The notes under the pieces are model-generated. The model was not told where the DNA came from and made no database searches. It saw only the letters and a list, made by a program, of their open reading frames with translations. Shown one piece after another: positions 1-22,392 of a stretch of DNA of 64,000 bases (the stretch's first letter is position 1; each line of letters starts with the position of its first letter). The stretch is from Lichenostomus cassidix (Eukaryota > Chordata > Aves > Passeriformes > Meliphagidae). The DNA lies in the NCBI GenBank assembly GCA_008360975.2, contig CM039203.1:620001-684000 (forward strand). The letters are read 5' to 3'. Both the position numbers and the translations under genes were made by a program.

Positions 1-3000
1 AGCGTGTTAATGAGCTAAACAGACCCGCACAAATCCCTGCGTCCAGCGGGCTGTGGCAAGGAGACACCGGGAGGTTGCCAAATCCAGCCTTCCCCTGCCA
101 GCATTTCTCAGATCCAGCTCACTTTTGACACCATGGATATTTTTTGCAAGAGCAATTAATTCGGTATCAACAGAATTTTCCTCTGTGGGGCTTGGCAGCA
201 GGGAAGCTAATTGGATCATGGTATGGCAGGGAAACCTGGGCACTTCCAACCAGGCTGCAGGCCAAAAAAACCCATCCACCACACACCCACAACACAGGAA
301 CAACTCCTGCTATTACCTCCAGTAAGAAGGAAATTATGAGAAAAAAATAATTTAATTGCCCGAGTTTACAATCAGTCCTCGGGCTAAACTCAGAACTCCT
401 AATACAGGAATATTCAGCTCTTGTGTTGAGGTAACACTAAATTCCATCAAGAAGCACCAAGATACCACCTCATTAGAATAAAAGCAAACAAAATCTGTCT
501 GGACAATGCTGAAATAGTAATCTAGAGGAACTGCATTAATAGTAATCTAATACTAACTCCTCTCTAGGAGGAGACTGCCACTTACACCCACCTCTGCACA
601 GCAACCAACAAATTTGAGAGCAGGGAAGAGCTGCTGCCTGGAGGGAAATTTGTTAAAAAGTAACTTCAGTGGGATAACTGAGTGAAAATAAATTAAATCC
701 ACTATCAAATCTGTTTAGAAAGGGAAAACTAGAAATTTTGTTTGGGGTTTATATGTCCAGCAAAATGCAGAGAATTGTGGTTCCTACTCCACTCCTGGGC
801 TACCTGCAGCCACCGTGGGCCTTCTCCTTGCTCCACGTTCCTTCTACACTTTCCAAGTACTTTCTCCAGGCTGGATTTTTGTACCTAAGGCAATGAAATG
901 TTTTTGTTTGAAGGCTTTGATACATTTTAAAAGCTCTCACATTTAGGAAGATTTCCCTGATTTTCTGGCTCCCTTTGTAAGGGATGGTAAAAATGCCAAA
1001 AAATTGACAAAACAGTTTTTAATAAAAGGTCTTTAACAAGGCCAGTCCTTTACACATCAGAAATATTCTAAAGCAAACTTACTAAAGCTCTTTACTAGCC
1101 TCAATCAAACTTAGCCACAGTTCCCCCTGTGCCATCTCCTTCCCATCCCTTACAAACTATGAGCTCCCTCTGTAAATTGTGAGTTTAACTCGAGCTCCAT
1201 TTCATCTCCACCAACTGCAGCATAAGGTGCCATTTCTCAGGAATTATAGTCAGCAATATTAGTCCCTGGGTATGGCATTACCATATCTGGGATGATTTAG
1301 GGACAATGAAATCCCTGTGCCATCAAGCTGTGTGATTCTTCTGACACAAATGATCCTGCAACTCAATATCCACTGGATGCACTCACTGAATTTAGTCTAT
1401 TTTCCTTCCTTGTTCCCTTTCATCTCACCTGTGGCAGGGCTCAGGGATGGGAGAAGGATACTACTGCTTTTTCCAAATAAAATTGAGCTCTGTGAAGGCA
1501 AAAGGAAAACTGCTGCAGGGGGAAATGATTCTGAAACTCAAAACTGTTAATCCTAGGGCACTGTAGTGGGAGGAGTAGGGACTTGGAGAATCCTCCTGAC
1601 ATGATCCAGGTCACTTGTTCTCATGGGTTTTTAGCCCAATCCACTTTCAATTTAACCTAAAACCACAGCTGGGGGAGAGGTGGCTCTGTGGGATATCAGG
1701 AAGTGACCACTGACTGGCAAACTGCTCATGTTAACTTCTGCTCAGTTTGTCACTTCTCTGGGGAGAGTCCAGAGACTTTGCTCTGTAAATTATCACTAAC
1801 TGCAGTGTTCTTAAGACCCTAGCAAAACCCTGAAGTATTAGAAGAACAAGGATCATCCCTGGTATCCACCTGCAGCATCCCAAAGGTGTCAGTCCTGTTC
1901 AGAACACAGCCATTCTTTGCAATTTCGCCAACTAAGAGGCAAATAAATGGCAACAGCAGTTTGGGCCTATTTCCCAGGCAATTTGTGCTGAAATTAATAA
2001 ACTAAGAAACAATTTAGTGGCAGAGCCACTAATATTGCATAGATTTAAACTATACTGGTGCACAGCGACTCCTTCAAGGCCTGGTAAGGAACACTGAACA
2101 TCTGCCTTTCTGGATCCTGGATGTGCCATTCCCTTTCCACAAAAACAGCTGCAACTCCAAGCAAGATTCCCTCGGCACATTCCACCACAGTTCTGGTTCA
2201 ATGAACGTCTCCTGTGTGAGTCAAAGGTTTCTGTAAGAGGATGGATAAATGAAGGTGGGGAAGGTTAAGACAGAGAACAAGAAAAATTATCATGTAAATT
2301 GGGAGCGAATGTTCAGAACTGGGGTAATTAGCAGGAGGACAAGAAACTTCCTTGTCTTATTTGAAGCACAGAACACATCCTGTGTATCCAGCACTGCTGA
2401 GATTTACAGTTTCCCAAAGCTCCAGCAGGACAAAATCCCTGCTGATGCAGAGCCCACCCGACAGACCAGCCTGTTAACTGGCAGCACAAATCCCATTCCT
2501 AACAGATACACAAGAGACAATTTTCCATGTAAAATGATTACAATTTAGCAGAAAAGTGTGTGTTCAGCTTCAGGCATTCTGGCAGGTGGTGATGCAGATT
2601 TGTGCTGCCTCTAACCATGAACTAGGCATGAGCTGCAGCTCAGCGCCTGCTCCCCAGCTTTAATTTACACAACTAATTAGTTGGATTTACTGGCTTTAGC
2701 ATCCCTCACCCTCTATTTACTTAAGGAGAAATAGATGAGCCCTGCGTGTCAAGTCAAGCCCAACAGGCCAATAACTCCAGCAGCACAGGGCACATCCAGT
2801 GGGAAGCAACTCAGAGCAAGCATTGGAATCTCAGCACTGAAAATATCCATTGCTTTCAGAGGAGTTTCGGTGGCAGATACCACTTAAAATCACAATTTTC
2901 CTGCTTGGCTGGAGAAAACATCCTGCACGGACCCACACAGGTCAGCACAGACTGCTGGGGGTAGAAAGATAGTTAAGTAACTTCAACAAAGAGCAACCCA

Positions 3001-4264
3001 GATTCCCCTTCATTAGCAACACTTTGTTTAATGACTGGGGGTGAAGAGGTCACTCAACCATAGTGATGGACACAGGGAACACCAGGACATTCCAGCTGGC
3101 AGCTTGGCCACTAGCAATGTTCAAAACCCAATTCCTTCGGAAGTACTCGCTCTTTGTGTAGATGCCCAACAAGGTAAGACTCCACAAAAACAAGGTAGGC
3201 TACTTCAGACTTCTGATTTTAAAAGGCTTAATTATTATTCTAATGTGATTTAAATTATATTATTGGGTGACATCCCAATTTCACCACAGCCACATCCCAC
3301 TGCTTGGCTGCTCCAGTGACTGCTCAGGAGTTTGGGTGGCTGTTTCTGGGTGGGGTATATTGAAGATTATTAAACAAGATTATTCATCATTATTTCTTTT
3401 CTATTAGACATACCAGCTATGGAAACACAAGATGGAGCAGTTCCTGTGGTACATCCCAAACTGCCTTCTGTGCATGCAGCCGCTCCAGAACACTTCCAGC
3501 ACTCTCGACATCGGAAATTTCTGGATGCAAAACTCTGCCCTGCTCGTTTTCACTGGATTCCTTCTGAAATCAGCACAGGTTGAAACAGGTCACTGAACTT
3601 AATCACAAACAGACACCGAAATCCCAGGGAAGGCCAAGTAGAGATGGAAAAAATATTCCATCTGACAGTCACTGAAGGAGACGTTTACACAGGGGGGTTT
3701 GGGTTTGGCTCTGCTCTGGAGTCTAAGTAGCAACTGTAAAAATGGTGCATTTTTACTCAACAAATCTCGTCTCCTGCTTAGTCACTACCACAGCCAGGTC
3801 TGGATTCGATTAGCAGGAGCAACAGTATTCAAGTTTAAGTGCAGAAATGTAACACATCATCAGTTTTACGAAGCCAGCTCTGGTTTCACTCCCAAGAAAA
3901 GCTCACCAGAATTTACTTTTCTCTGCAGCAAAATCACTGAATTCCTCCCCGTTTTTACAGCGCTACATTTTAGAAAATAAAGATAATTTTCGCAGTAGAT
4001 TCACTTACATGTTCCATTTTCAGCCTCCAAGTAAGCCAAGGCTTTAAAAACATCCTGCACTGATCTAGCTTTTAGGCAAGGAAACCTCACTTTTAGGTAA
4101 GGAAATCTTGCTTTTCAGGTGTGAATTACAACTGAATTAATTATCTGAATGAAAACACAAACACAGACATGCACATAGCAAATGTTCTTAAACCACATGA
4201 GATGAACTAAAGGCAAGAGAAATTAGAGAGCATTAAGAACAGTCCAAGCCAAACCGTATCCAGC
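1..4264. other. Intergenic DNA downstream of HMGN2, no gene seen
   Basis: AT-balanced, stop-rich sequence in all frames. The longest open frames here are under 110 codons and show no splice-consistent continuation or familiar protein motif. No CR1 fragment, tRNA or long tandem repeat was recognised. From human synteny the next gene beyond this edge should be RPS6KA1 in the same orientation as HMGN2, so this is expected to be the HMGN2-RPS6KA1 spacer (inference). Confidence 0.6.
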
Positions 4265-4270
4265 TTTATT
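4265..4270 (-). terminator. Poly(A) signal of HMGN2
   Basis: AATAAA on the minus strand, about 820 nt past the HMGN2 stop codon. That gives a 3'UTR of the length I recall for vertebrate HMGN2 mRNA. The 4271-5090 interval between the stop and this signal is the presumed 3'UTR. Cleavage would fall roughly 10-30 nt lower; not tested. Confidence 0.6.
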
Positions 4271-5090
4271 AAAGGTACTTTTCATGAACAATCATGGTAA
4301 TTCAGGCAGGACATGGGCTACAATCTGCAACATTTTACAACAACTGTCGAACTCCCCTCCCTTTGTGGACTACTGAAATGGAGAAGTTGCTAAAAACCGT
4401 AAGAATCTTCAGCTCATACTTGTAGAGGGCTAAGTTTAGAGTGAGGGTGGACATGTTCACATCCGCACGTTGTTTGACAACTCTGCACAAACCGACCCTG
4501 ACTTTGAGAGGAAAATAAAATTTAAAGGCAGCTTTCTGTATCTGAGGATCCACAATAGAAAAGAGGAAGTGCAGCTCCTTTTTGAGCCAGTATATCCCAG
4601 ACTGGACACCAGAAATCCAGATCATCTGTCAGTGGACTGAGTGTGGTATGTCCCAAAATGCCAGTTTTGCTGTGGTTTGGAGTGACAGGCTCTGGGTAAA
4701 CAGGGAGAGAGACCAAAGGAGAACTGATGGCATTGGGATTTGGAGTAGGCACCAGCATCTTGGGAGCTTTGATGCTCACTTGGACGTAACTGACACGCAG
4801 CATGGGGGAATCCCTTCCTCCTCCCTTCAGGAAGGGTCCTTCTTCCAAAAACTGGGGGACTGGAAAAATCTTTTCTTATTAAAATTTAGGTTTTGAGAAA
4901 TAGACTAAAATGACATTTGTCCCCACTGCCCCCCACCCCCCAGAACACAACAACGAAGCGGTCTGTGTGCTAACAACATAGCTTAAAAAAAAGTAAACCA
5001 AAATTCTGCATTGTTATAAAACTTGATAAAAAATAGTATTTCAAACTGTACAGTCACCAGAAGTACACAGTTATCAAAAATTCACACGTT

Positions 5091-7669
<2,579 letters not shown>

Positions 7670-7670
7670 G

Positions 7671-7713
7671 GCTCCGTGTGTGTGCGCGTGTGTGAGTGTG
7701 TGTGTATGTGTGA
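7671..7713 (-). repeat. CA-dinucleotide tract in HMGN2 5'UTR
   Basis: GT/GC-alternating run on the plus strand, so CA-rich in the HMGN2 transcript. It begins 1-2 nt upstream of the Kozak region of the start codon. Imperfect, with interruptions by CG and AT steps. It should be length-polymorphic and would sit inside the mature 5'UTR. Confidence 0.75.
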
Positions 7714-7883
7714 AGGCGAGCGGAGCGCGCTGGGCGGCGTGAGGGGGCGGAGGGAGCGGGCGGAGGGAGGCGGGGGTGGGGGAGCCGGGCGCGCTGGGGC
7801 TGCGGGCGCGGTGCGGGGAGCGGGGCGCGGAGCGGTGCGCGGGGCTGCACCCGGCGGGCTGCGCTGGTCCCGACCCCACTAAT

Positions 7884-7990
7884 TGGAATCGGGTGTTTAT
7901 AAAGTTTTATATAGAGCCGGACGCGGCCCAACCGGTTCCAGCCGGATCCCCGCCGCCCCGCGCGCCCATTGGCCCGCGGGGGTCACGTGG
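7884..7990 (-). promoter_or_regulatory. HMGN2 core promoter in CpG island
   Basis: On the minus strand a TATATAAA-type TATA box covers 7906-7913. A CCAAT box is at 7968-7972, about 55 bp upstream, and a palindromic E-box CACGTG is at 7984-7989. This predicts transcription starting near 7870-7880 and a 5'UTR of about 200 nt. The whole sits in a CpG-dense island at roughly 7080-8250 that also covers exon 1 and part of intron 1. Start position is inferred, not observed. Confidence 0.7.
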
Positions 7991-8249
7991 GGTGGGGCCG
8001 AGCGGGGAGGGAGGCTGGGCCGGGGGGGCGCGCGGAGGGGCGGCGCGCGCGCAATTCACCCCCCCGGCCGTGCGCGCGCGCGGGAAACCCGCGGAGGGAG
8101 GGAGAGGGGGGGGGGAAATAAAAATGGGGAAAAAGGGGAAAATTCGGGATGCGAGAGGCGGCGGGGAAAGGGGGACACCCCCGCCCCGCGGGGAGCCGCG
8201 ATCCCGCGCGCAGGTGAGCGGAGCTGTTCGTTCAGCACCCCGCGCCGGG

Positions 8250-9556
8250 AGAGGCTCCCGGGGGAGTCACCCGCAGCCCTTTCCTGGAAAAACATGGGAG
8301 CTGCGCAGAGCTGGGTCCGAAGGAGGAGGCGGCGGTGCTGGAAGAAGAGAGATAAATGTTAAAAAAAAAAATCAATAAAATGTTAAATCGATTCGCACAG
8401 GTGCCTGCCGCTCGTGCCAAGCGACTGGGGACGCTGGGCTCCTTCCAGCAGGGGACATTCCTCACCCCTGGCACTGCCACAGCCAGAGTGCTACAAATCC
8501 AACCAAAGATCTCCATCACCACCTCACTGTGCCCCAAACTTTGCACTTTCTAGTTGAACCTCATCTAGGAAAACCCCAAGGAACAACCTTCCCCCACCCC
8601 TTCCCTGCGCAGGAAAACTCTCAGGCTTTCGGACCTCAGCTGCACATTTTTCCAGCCAAGCTGATTTTTCCCATCTTCACCCCATAAACATGAATGATGG
8701 AGGTTCAGTTCTCACTGACAGAAGCCTGTGGCTCTGTTCCCACAGATTCACTGGAGAAAGGCACTCCTGAAATTCTGAGTTTGCCCGGGTAATTCATGCC
8801 CACCCTCTGACAAAAGAAGGTTCACAGGGGAAATAACTGGAATTGTATTGACTGCAATAACTGATGCAAGTAAAATGTACAAAGTCAGGTGGCAGGAACC
8901 TTTTGCTACTGCTTGAAGGACTTTTGCTCCTCCTCTACTCCAGCGATGCCTTTTATAAAATGAATTAAAACTTTCCATGCAAGCCTTTAGTAAACCAGAT
9001 CCTTCACTTACCACACCTGCAACAGGACCAGTACTTTGTGGAAAGCCACCACTGTGGCTTTGGTCACCTGTAGAGTCATAAAACAATGGAAAACCTTTTT
9101 TTTTTTTTAAGGCAAAAATACATATTTTGAGTAGAAGAGTCTCCCTATCAGCCTGGCAAAGCAGACTGGAGAGTTTCCATCTCATGGAGAGTACACAGTT
9201 TCCAGAGTTTCCTGAAATGTGGAGAAAATAAAATACAGCAAAAGAAGTTTAAAAATCAACAACTCCCATCATCTCAGCACATTTTTATCCAAATTCTCTT
9301 TGCTACTTACACAAGAGGTACCTGCATGCAGCTTCATTCAACCAGGCTTTGAGGTATCAGCAAATTGCTCACACTATACTGTGAAAATAACCTTCAAATC
9401 ATTCCTAGGCTAACAGGAATCACATAAGGAGTCTGTCTCAGGTTAAATATTATTATATTAAACCTGGATTCCAACTTCATTACACCTTGAAATAAGCAGC
9501 TCTATATACTTTTAAACATTCAGGTTATTTTTTAAATAACTTTGGTATGAATATAC
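8250..9556. other. Spacer between HMGN2 promoter and DHDDS 3' end
   Basis: Outside the CpG island the composition falls back to AT-balanced. Short A and T runs occur near 8360 and 9091. No coding exon, CR1 copy or structured RNA was recognised. It may contain upstream HMGN2 regulatory elements, but none is distinct enough to name. Confidence 0.5.
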
Positions 9557-9562
9557 TTTATT
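9557..9562 (-). terminator. Candidate poly(A) signal of DHDDS
   Basis: AATAAA on the minus strand about 1.25 kb beyond the DHDDS stop codon. It is the first canonical signal I noticed downstream of the coding end. Vertebrate DHDDS has a long 3'UTR, so the distance is plausible. Variant signals closer to the stop were not excluded. Confidence 0.4.
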
Positions 9563-10816
9563 CCCAGTTTGACTACACAGTTCTCCTCTTCACAATCACA
9601 GCCCAAGTGCTCAGTGTGCAGCACTACAAGTCTTTTAAATCTGCATTTTCTGATTTTCATCTGGAGGTAAGAAGAAACCCTTCAAACCCAGCAATAGCTG
9701 GTACTGCCACACCAAGTGGCATCAGGAGCAAAAATCAAGACATTTTCAGTTATTTTGATCGTGGGGACGGAAACCAGGAGGAATCAGAGACAGAAACAGT
9801 CTTGGAAATCAGCTTGTCCATCTCCCTGCCAATGGAAAACTGAGAATAATACTCCACAGCTGCTCTGGCCACTCCCATTAAAGTCAGCCAAACAGCCCTT
9901 CTGAACCATTTCAGTTGGGGTCAGAGGTTGGTTTTGGCTACTGTATTCCTGAATTAAGCCCACCCTCATTCCCTGGAATTCCCTCAGAGGGTTTGGCATA
10001 TGGTAGCCATCACCTGGGTTTAGCCAATTTCTTCTTTTCTAAGAGAGAAGGTTCATTCCCAACCAATCCTTTTTTCTTGCCTGCTCACAGCCTTTCCCAA
10101 GGTCAGTCTGGTCCAACACCAGCACCTTCTGCATCTGGGTTTTCCCCACATGCACTGCTCAGAAGAGATCTCAGAACTTGCTGAAACTTTGGAGTATCTT
10201 TTTTTCTTTACAACAAGGCTGAAAGCCCTTCCTTTAGCTCTCTAGAAACCAAGAGTGGATACATCCAACTCAGCAGTCAGGTGGGGAAAAGACCAGATGC
10301 TCTCACAAAGTAGGCAGTGGGGAATGTCCCTGACACAAGGAATAATCCTCTCCCTGCAGAAAGCAAGGCTCCCTTGGAAGGACAGCAGAGGAAATCTCAA
10401 CAGAAGATTCCCTACTGCAAAGCTGTGGAAAGAATCCAAGCCCAGACTGATTTAACAGGACTGAATTGGTTTGACTGGGCCAATTCAGAAGGAATCCCAG
10501 AACTGGAGGAGGCTCATTGCAGTTAACTTCTTGTCACCGGAGCACCTGGCCTGCCAAGGTCTGAGCAGTAAGGACCCAGCAGGGTGCAGGTATTGTCTGT
10601 CACCAGGGCAGGGAGGTGACACAGGACGGCACCACCTTCCTCAGCAGCATCACAGACCTGGAGAGTTCACAGCAGCCATCCCTGCCCTGGGCAGGGCCAG
10701 CAGGGCAGGAGGTCCTGGAGCAGCCCTGGATCTCCACGGCGGGACCCCACTGACCCAACCCCTCTGGGCAGCAGCTGCTCCCTCTGAACAGTCTTCCCCA
10801 GAGCCCAGCACCTGTG

Positions 10817-18289
<7,473 letters not shown>

Positions 18290-19298
18290 GTTTTACTGAG
18301 AGCTCCTTTCCTTTTCCAGAGGGAAGATGAAAAAAAAAAGATGTTAAAAATGATTGTTTGAGCCCAAAGCAAACAAACCACCCTGGAAAAATCACTGCTC
18401 TGGAGTCCTTTATACAGTCTGTGCAAGTACTTCGATAAGCAGGCAGTGGGGAAGCTCAGAAATAGGCTCTGAAATTTTCCAGCTGTGTCATCAGGGTGGA
18501 TTCTGCACCAGCTGGTAGCAAGGAAAACCATCCCTGACCCTCCAGCCTGGAGGACTGGCGGGTTGGTACAGACCCACAGTTTGGGTGCCACTCACAGGGC
18601 AGCAGCAGCACAAACAGCCCAGACCAAACCACCCGGATTGCATCCCACCTTCCAGGGGCAGCAGCAGGTTGAGTTACACTGATGAGCTCATTTTCCGTGT
18701 GGCCTTTCTCTGCCTCTTTCCTCAGGAAGGGATCCTTACCCACAGCTGCAGCCACAGAACATTAAGGCAAGGAATTGCTGAACCTCGGGCTGCCCCTAAA
18801 GCTCTTAATGCTCCCCGTGCACGGCTTGGGCTGAGAACATCCAACCATCGTTGGCTGCTAATGGTCAGCTAATGGCAACCAATCCTTCACACGCGATTTT
18901 ACCCAGTCACGTTAAAGAATGACCTTCCCAGAGGTCTGTAAGCGCGGGGCAGAGCCCGGCAGGGCCGCGCCTCGCTGCTCGGGCCGGGCGGCCGCAGCCG
19001 GGAGGCTCCCCGGCACCGAGCAGAGCCCAGCCAGGCCCCGCGGTGACTCAGCTCCCCGCAGCCCCCCGCGCCCTCCCGGGCGAGAAGCGGCCGGTGCGGA
19101 CGGAGCGTCCCTCAGGCCTCCGCCGGCTCCGTGAGGGGAGGGACGCGGCCGCCGGCGGGAGGGACAGGGCGGAACGAGACACCCCCCGCTCGCAACGCCC
19201 CCGCCGCGAAGCGTAGCCCGGCACTCCCCGCGGTGCCCGGTAAGCCCCGGTAAGCGCCGGTAAGCGCCGCTCCGCCCCGCTCTGCCCCGCGGTCATAC

Positions 19299-19360
19299 CT
19301 GCCCCGGCTGCGCCGCCTCAGCCTCCGCCGGACGGTGACGTGCCCTTCCGCTTACGTCAC
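19299..19360 (-). promoter_or_regulatory. DHDDS noncoding first exon and CRE-like promoter
   Basis: On the minus strand a GC-rich segment ends in CAG followed by a donor GTATGACC at 19291-19298. This fits a 5' noncoding exon splicing to the first coding exon near 18290. Just upstream are two ACGT-core bZIP sites: TGACGTG at 19336-19342 (plus) and TTACGTCA at 19352-19359. They lie within a CpG island spanning roughly 18940-19440. The transcription start is inferred to fall between them and the exon; no TATA box was seen. Confidence 0.6.
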
Positions 19361-19502
19361 ACGGCGGCGCCCACGGCGGGCAGCGCGGCAATGGGCGGGG
19401 CTATGGGCGGGGATGGGGGCGGAGCTAGCGCGAAGGAGGCGGGGCGGGGAGATGATGGACAGGTCAGTGTGAGGGGCGAGCGCTGTGAGGGGAGAATGCC
19501 GC

Positions 19503-19555
19503 GACACTGAGCGCTGTGACACTGAGCGCTGTGACACTGAGCGCTGTGACACTGA
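19503..19555. repeat. 15-bp tandem repeat, about 3.5 copies
   Basis: The unit GACACTGAGCGCTGT is repeated perfectly at 19503-19517, 19518-19532 and 19533-19547, then partially. It contains the palindrome AGCGCT. It lies between the DHDDS promoter and the CR1 copy, and a diverged half unit precedes it near 19480. Confidence 0.9.
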
Positions 19556-19589
19556 ACGGCGCCGCTGAGGGGGCGATGGGTGGGCCTGG

Positions 19590-20010
19590 TGAGGCGGGAG
19601 GGATGGAGACCCTCTGCTCTGGAGACCCACTGAGAGAGCTGGGGGTGTTCACCTGGAGAAGAGCTGGCTCCAGAGGGACCTCAGAGCCCCTTCCGATGGC
19701 TAAAGAGGCTCCAGGAGAGCTGGAGAGGGACTGGGGACAGGGATGGAGGGACAGGACAAGGGAATGGCTTCCCACTGCCAGAGGGCAGGGATAGATTGGG
19801 ATGAAATTCTTCCCTGTGAGGGTGGTCAGGCCCTGGCACAGGGTGCCCAGAGAAGCTGTGGCTGCCCCTGGATCCCTGGCAGTGTCCAAGGCCAAGCTGG
19901 ACAGGGCTTGGAGCAGCCTGGGACAGTGGAAGGTGTCCCTGCACATGGCAGGGAGCTGGATGGGAAGAGCTTTAATGTCTCTTCGAACCCAAAGCAGTCT
20001 GTGATCTGTG
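19590..20010 (+). mobile_element. CR1 LINE 3'-end copy
   Basis: About 420 bp of the CR1 3' end in sense orientation. It runs from the segment on loading an 'ACCTGGAGAAGAGCTGGCTCC'-like stretch through 'GCACAGGGTGCCCAGAGAAG' to a terminal TCTGTGATCTGTG, which resembles the short terminal repeat typical of CR1. It occupies most of the gap between the DHDDS promoter and the LIN28A 3' end. 5'-truncated, no coding capacity. Confidence 0.9.
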
Positions 20011-20175
20011 ACAGGGCTGGGGGGCTCTGGGGGGCTGCAGGGAGAGCTGGGGTTTGGCTCCAGCACAGCCCCCCTGCCCTGGTACTCACCATTTGGGGTC
20101 TGGGCTCCTCAGCCCCAGGGGAGAAAAACTAAGTAATCTCACACAAAACATCACCAGCAGCCGTTGCCCATGGTC

Positions 20176-20181
20176 TTTATT
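20176..20181 (-). terminator. Poly(A) signal of LIN28A
   Basis: AATAAA on the minus strand, followed (towards lower coordinates) by ordinary sequence and then the CR1 copy. It would give a LIN28A 3'UTR of about 3.6 kb, consistent with the long 3'UTR of LIN28A in mammals. An alternative shorter form cannot be excluded. Confidence 0.6.
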
Positions 20182-20955
20182 AATTTTTTTTCCAGAAAAG
20201 AAAAAAACCCACATTTTACATAGTTGGTACAAACACAAAAATAAAATGAACGGAGGGGGGAAAACCTACAGGAACTGAGGATCTTGCTGCAGGGACTCCA
20301 GCAGGAAATGTGAGTAACTCACTCAGGGGTTACCCTGAGCCCCACACACACAGCCTCCCCAGTTACCCCTCCCTCCCACTTCATAAAACTTCACGAGTTT
20401 GACACAAACGCTTTGGTTGCTAGCAGTAAACATGGATTACATTCTTCCGTCTCCTCGTAGACATTTTTGGGACTCAAGGCTTTCGCCCCAGGGCAGACAC
20501 CCCCTCGTAAGGGACATCTTTATTTTATTTCTCATACATTCAAACACTCCCGTGTCACAGCAGGACCCTGAGCATGCCCCATCCTCCCGTGACTGTCCCC
20601 TCATGCATAGTGCCCGTGGGCAGGGTGGGCGATGATGCAGCAATTTAGTTAATTATTGCCAAGATAAGGGAAGAACCACAATGGCAAATGCAAGGAGATG
20701 CAAATCAATCCCATCTCCTCCAGTGTGGCTTCCCACTACAGATAAAAATCCCTGTTTTCTAGATCCCGGCACCCCGGGGGAAACCTGAGAGATTCCCTGT
20801 TTGCTCTAGCCCAGGACAGGGATGGTTACAGAGCTCCCACCTGGCAGCTCTGTGTGGGAGAGCACACAGGGCAGATCCATCTCCCTGGTCCGTAACCTAT
20901 TAGATGCTTTGGATATTTTTTTTTTCCTTTTTTCTTTTTTTTTCCCTCTTACTTT

Positions 20956-20963
20956 TGTAAACA
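20956..20963 (-). promoter_or_regulatory. miR-30 seed match in LIN28A 3'UTR
   Basis: TGTTTACA in the transcript, an 8-mer match to the miR-30 seed. miR-30 is a reported regulator of LIN28A in mammals. A single 8-mer can occur by chance in 3.6 kb, so this one is less certain than the let-7/miR-125 pair. Confidence 0.4.
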
Positions 20964-22293
20964 ATAATCAAGGAGAATACTGAGAGAAAGTGGAAAGATT
21001 TACAGAGGTATTTACACACACTAGACATCTAGCAGAAAAATCACCAAACCATTAAAGTGGGAGCAGGGGGGGAAGGTCCTACACAATTCTTGAGGACAGA
21101 TACAGGAATGAGGGGGGCAGATATAGGAATTGGGAGGGCAGATACAGGAATTGGGGGGCAGCAGTTTCCCTGGCACAGCCGAGGTTCCAGGGGGAGGCCA
21201 AGAGCCCCCCCAAAGCTCTATTGCATTTACCCCGTCAGACTAAAGCTGTTTTCCTGAAGCACTTTTGTACAGATCCCGTTGCTACTCAAGAACTAGAAGT
21301 CCTTCCCCCCTCTCCCAAGAAGAGACCACCACCTCACCATAAACTACTGGAGCAGGGCAGGGAGCAGCTGGGGGCTGCTCTCCATCCCCCTCAATGCCCA
21401 CATGCTGGGGGTCACTGGGCTCCAGCAGCCTCAGTGAGTCCCCCCAGAGCCCCCCATCCCTGAGGATGGAGTCGCTGCTCCCACCTGATCCAGCCCTGCC
21501 CCACATCTAAACCTATTGCTACTAAAAACCAGCAGAAACTGTGCCCACAGCCAGAGGCCAGCATGGCCAGATGCCTGCTCTGGGAAGGCTCCAGCCACCC
21601 CCTGGGCTGCAAAGAGGAGTGTTCCTACCCCAAAACCTGGGATCCCGAGTTTCCCCCAGCCATGGTGAGTCAGCATTTGAGGGAAGGAGAAAAAGATGGA
21701 GCAGTTGCACCTCCCTTGGACTTGGAAACAGGTCCCTTGTCCCAGGAGGTCGTGGACAGCCAGCCCTGAGCTTGAGGGTGAGGAAGGGCAGGGATTGAGG
21801 GTAACCCTGTCTCCCAACACCCCCTGGTCACTGTCTGCTCTTCCTGTGTCCCCCTGAATGGGGCTGGGACCCCCATCCTGACCCCCAGCCACATGGCACC
21901 AGCCTGCTGGGAGCCTGTGTGACATCCCAGCCCATGGGCAGCAGGAGAATTCAGGCACAGGGTGGACTGGAGTGTTCCCATCAGGATGGTGGGGAGGACA
22001 TGAGAGAGGAAACGGGAGAGAGAAACAAAGGACAGTCCTCAAAAGCCACCAGGCTGGGAGAAAATCTGGAGTTGGGGAGCCAACAAGGGCTCTAGCAGCT
22101 GTTCCCTGCCCTATGGCACTGCCTGGCTTCTCCATCCCCACACACAGATCCACAGACCCAAATACCTCCATCAGTGCATGGGGAAGGGAAAGAGACCATT
22201 AAAATACAGTTTAAAAGAAAACAAATCCCAAACATACCAAAAAACACAACTGAAAAGCTCGACAACACATCAGCCCACCTAGCAAACATCCAG

Positions 22294-22301
22294 TGAGGTA
22301 G
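22294..22301 (-). promoter_or_regulatory. let-7 seed match in LIN28A 3'UTR
   Basis: CTACCTCA in the transcript is a perfect 8-mer let-7 target. LIN28A blocks let-7 maturation and let-7 represses LIN28A, a double-negative loop known across animals. This site supplies the let-7 arm of that loop. Confidence 0.75.
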
Positions 22302-22392
22302 ATCTACACTTCCAATACAAACTTCATCATTTCTTTGTGCTGTTACAAAAAACCCTCCTCTCTGTCCAGCACTGGGCTACAGAGGCATTTTA

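Noticed and set aside
7776..8378. 200-codon plus-strand ORF over the HMGN2 promoter
   Set aside because: Spans TATA/CCAAT elements of HMGN2 and is low-complexity Gly/Arg; promoter CpG island shadow.
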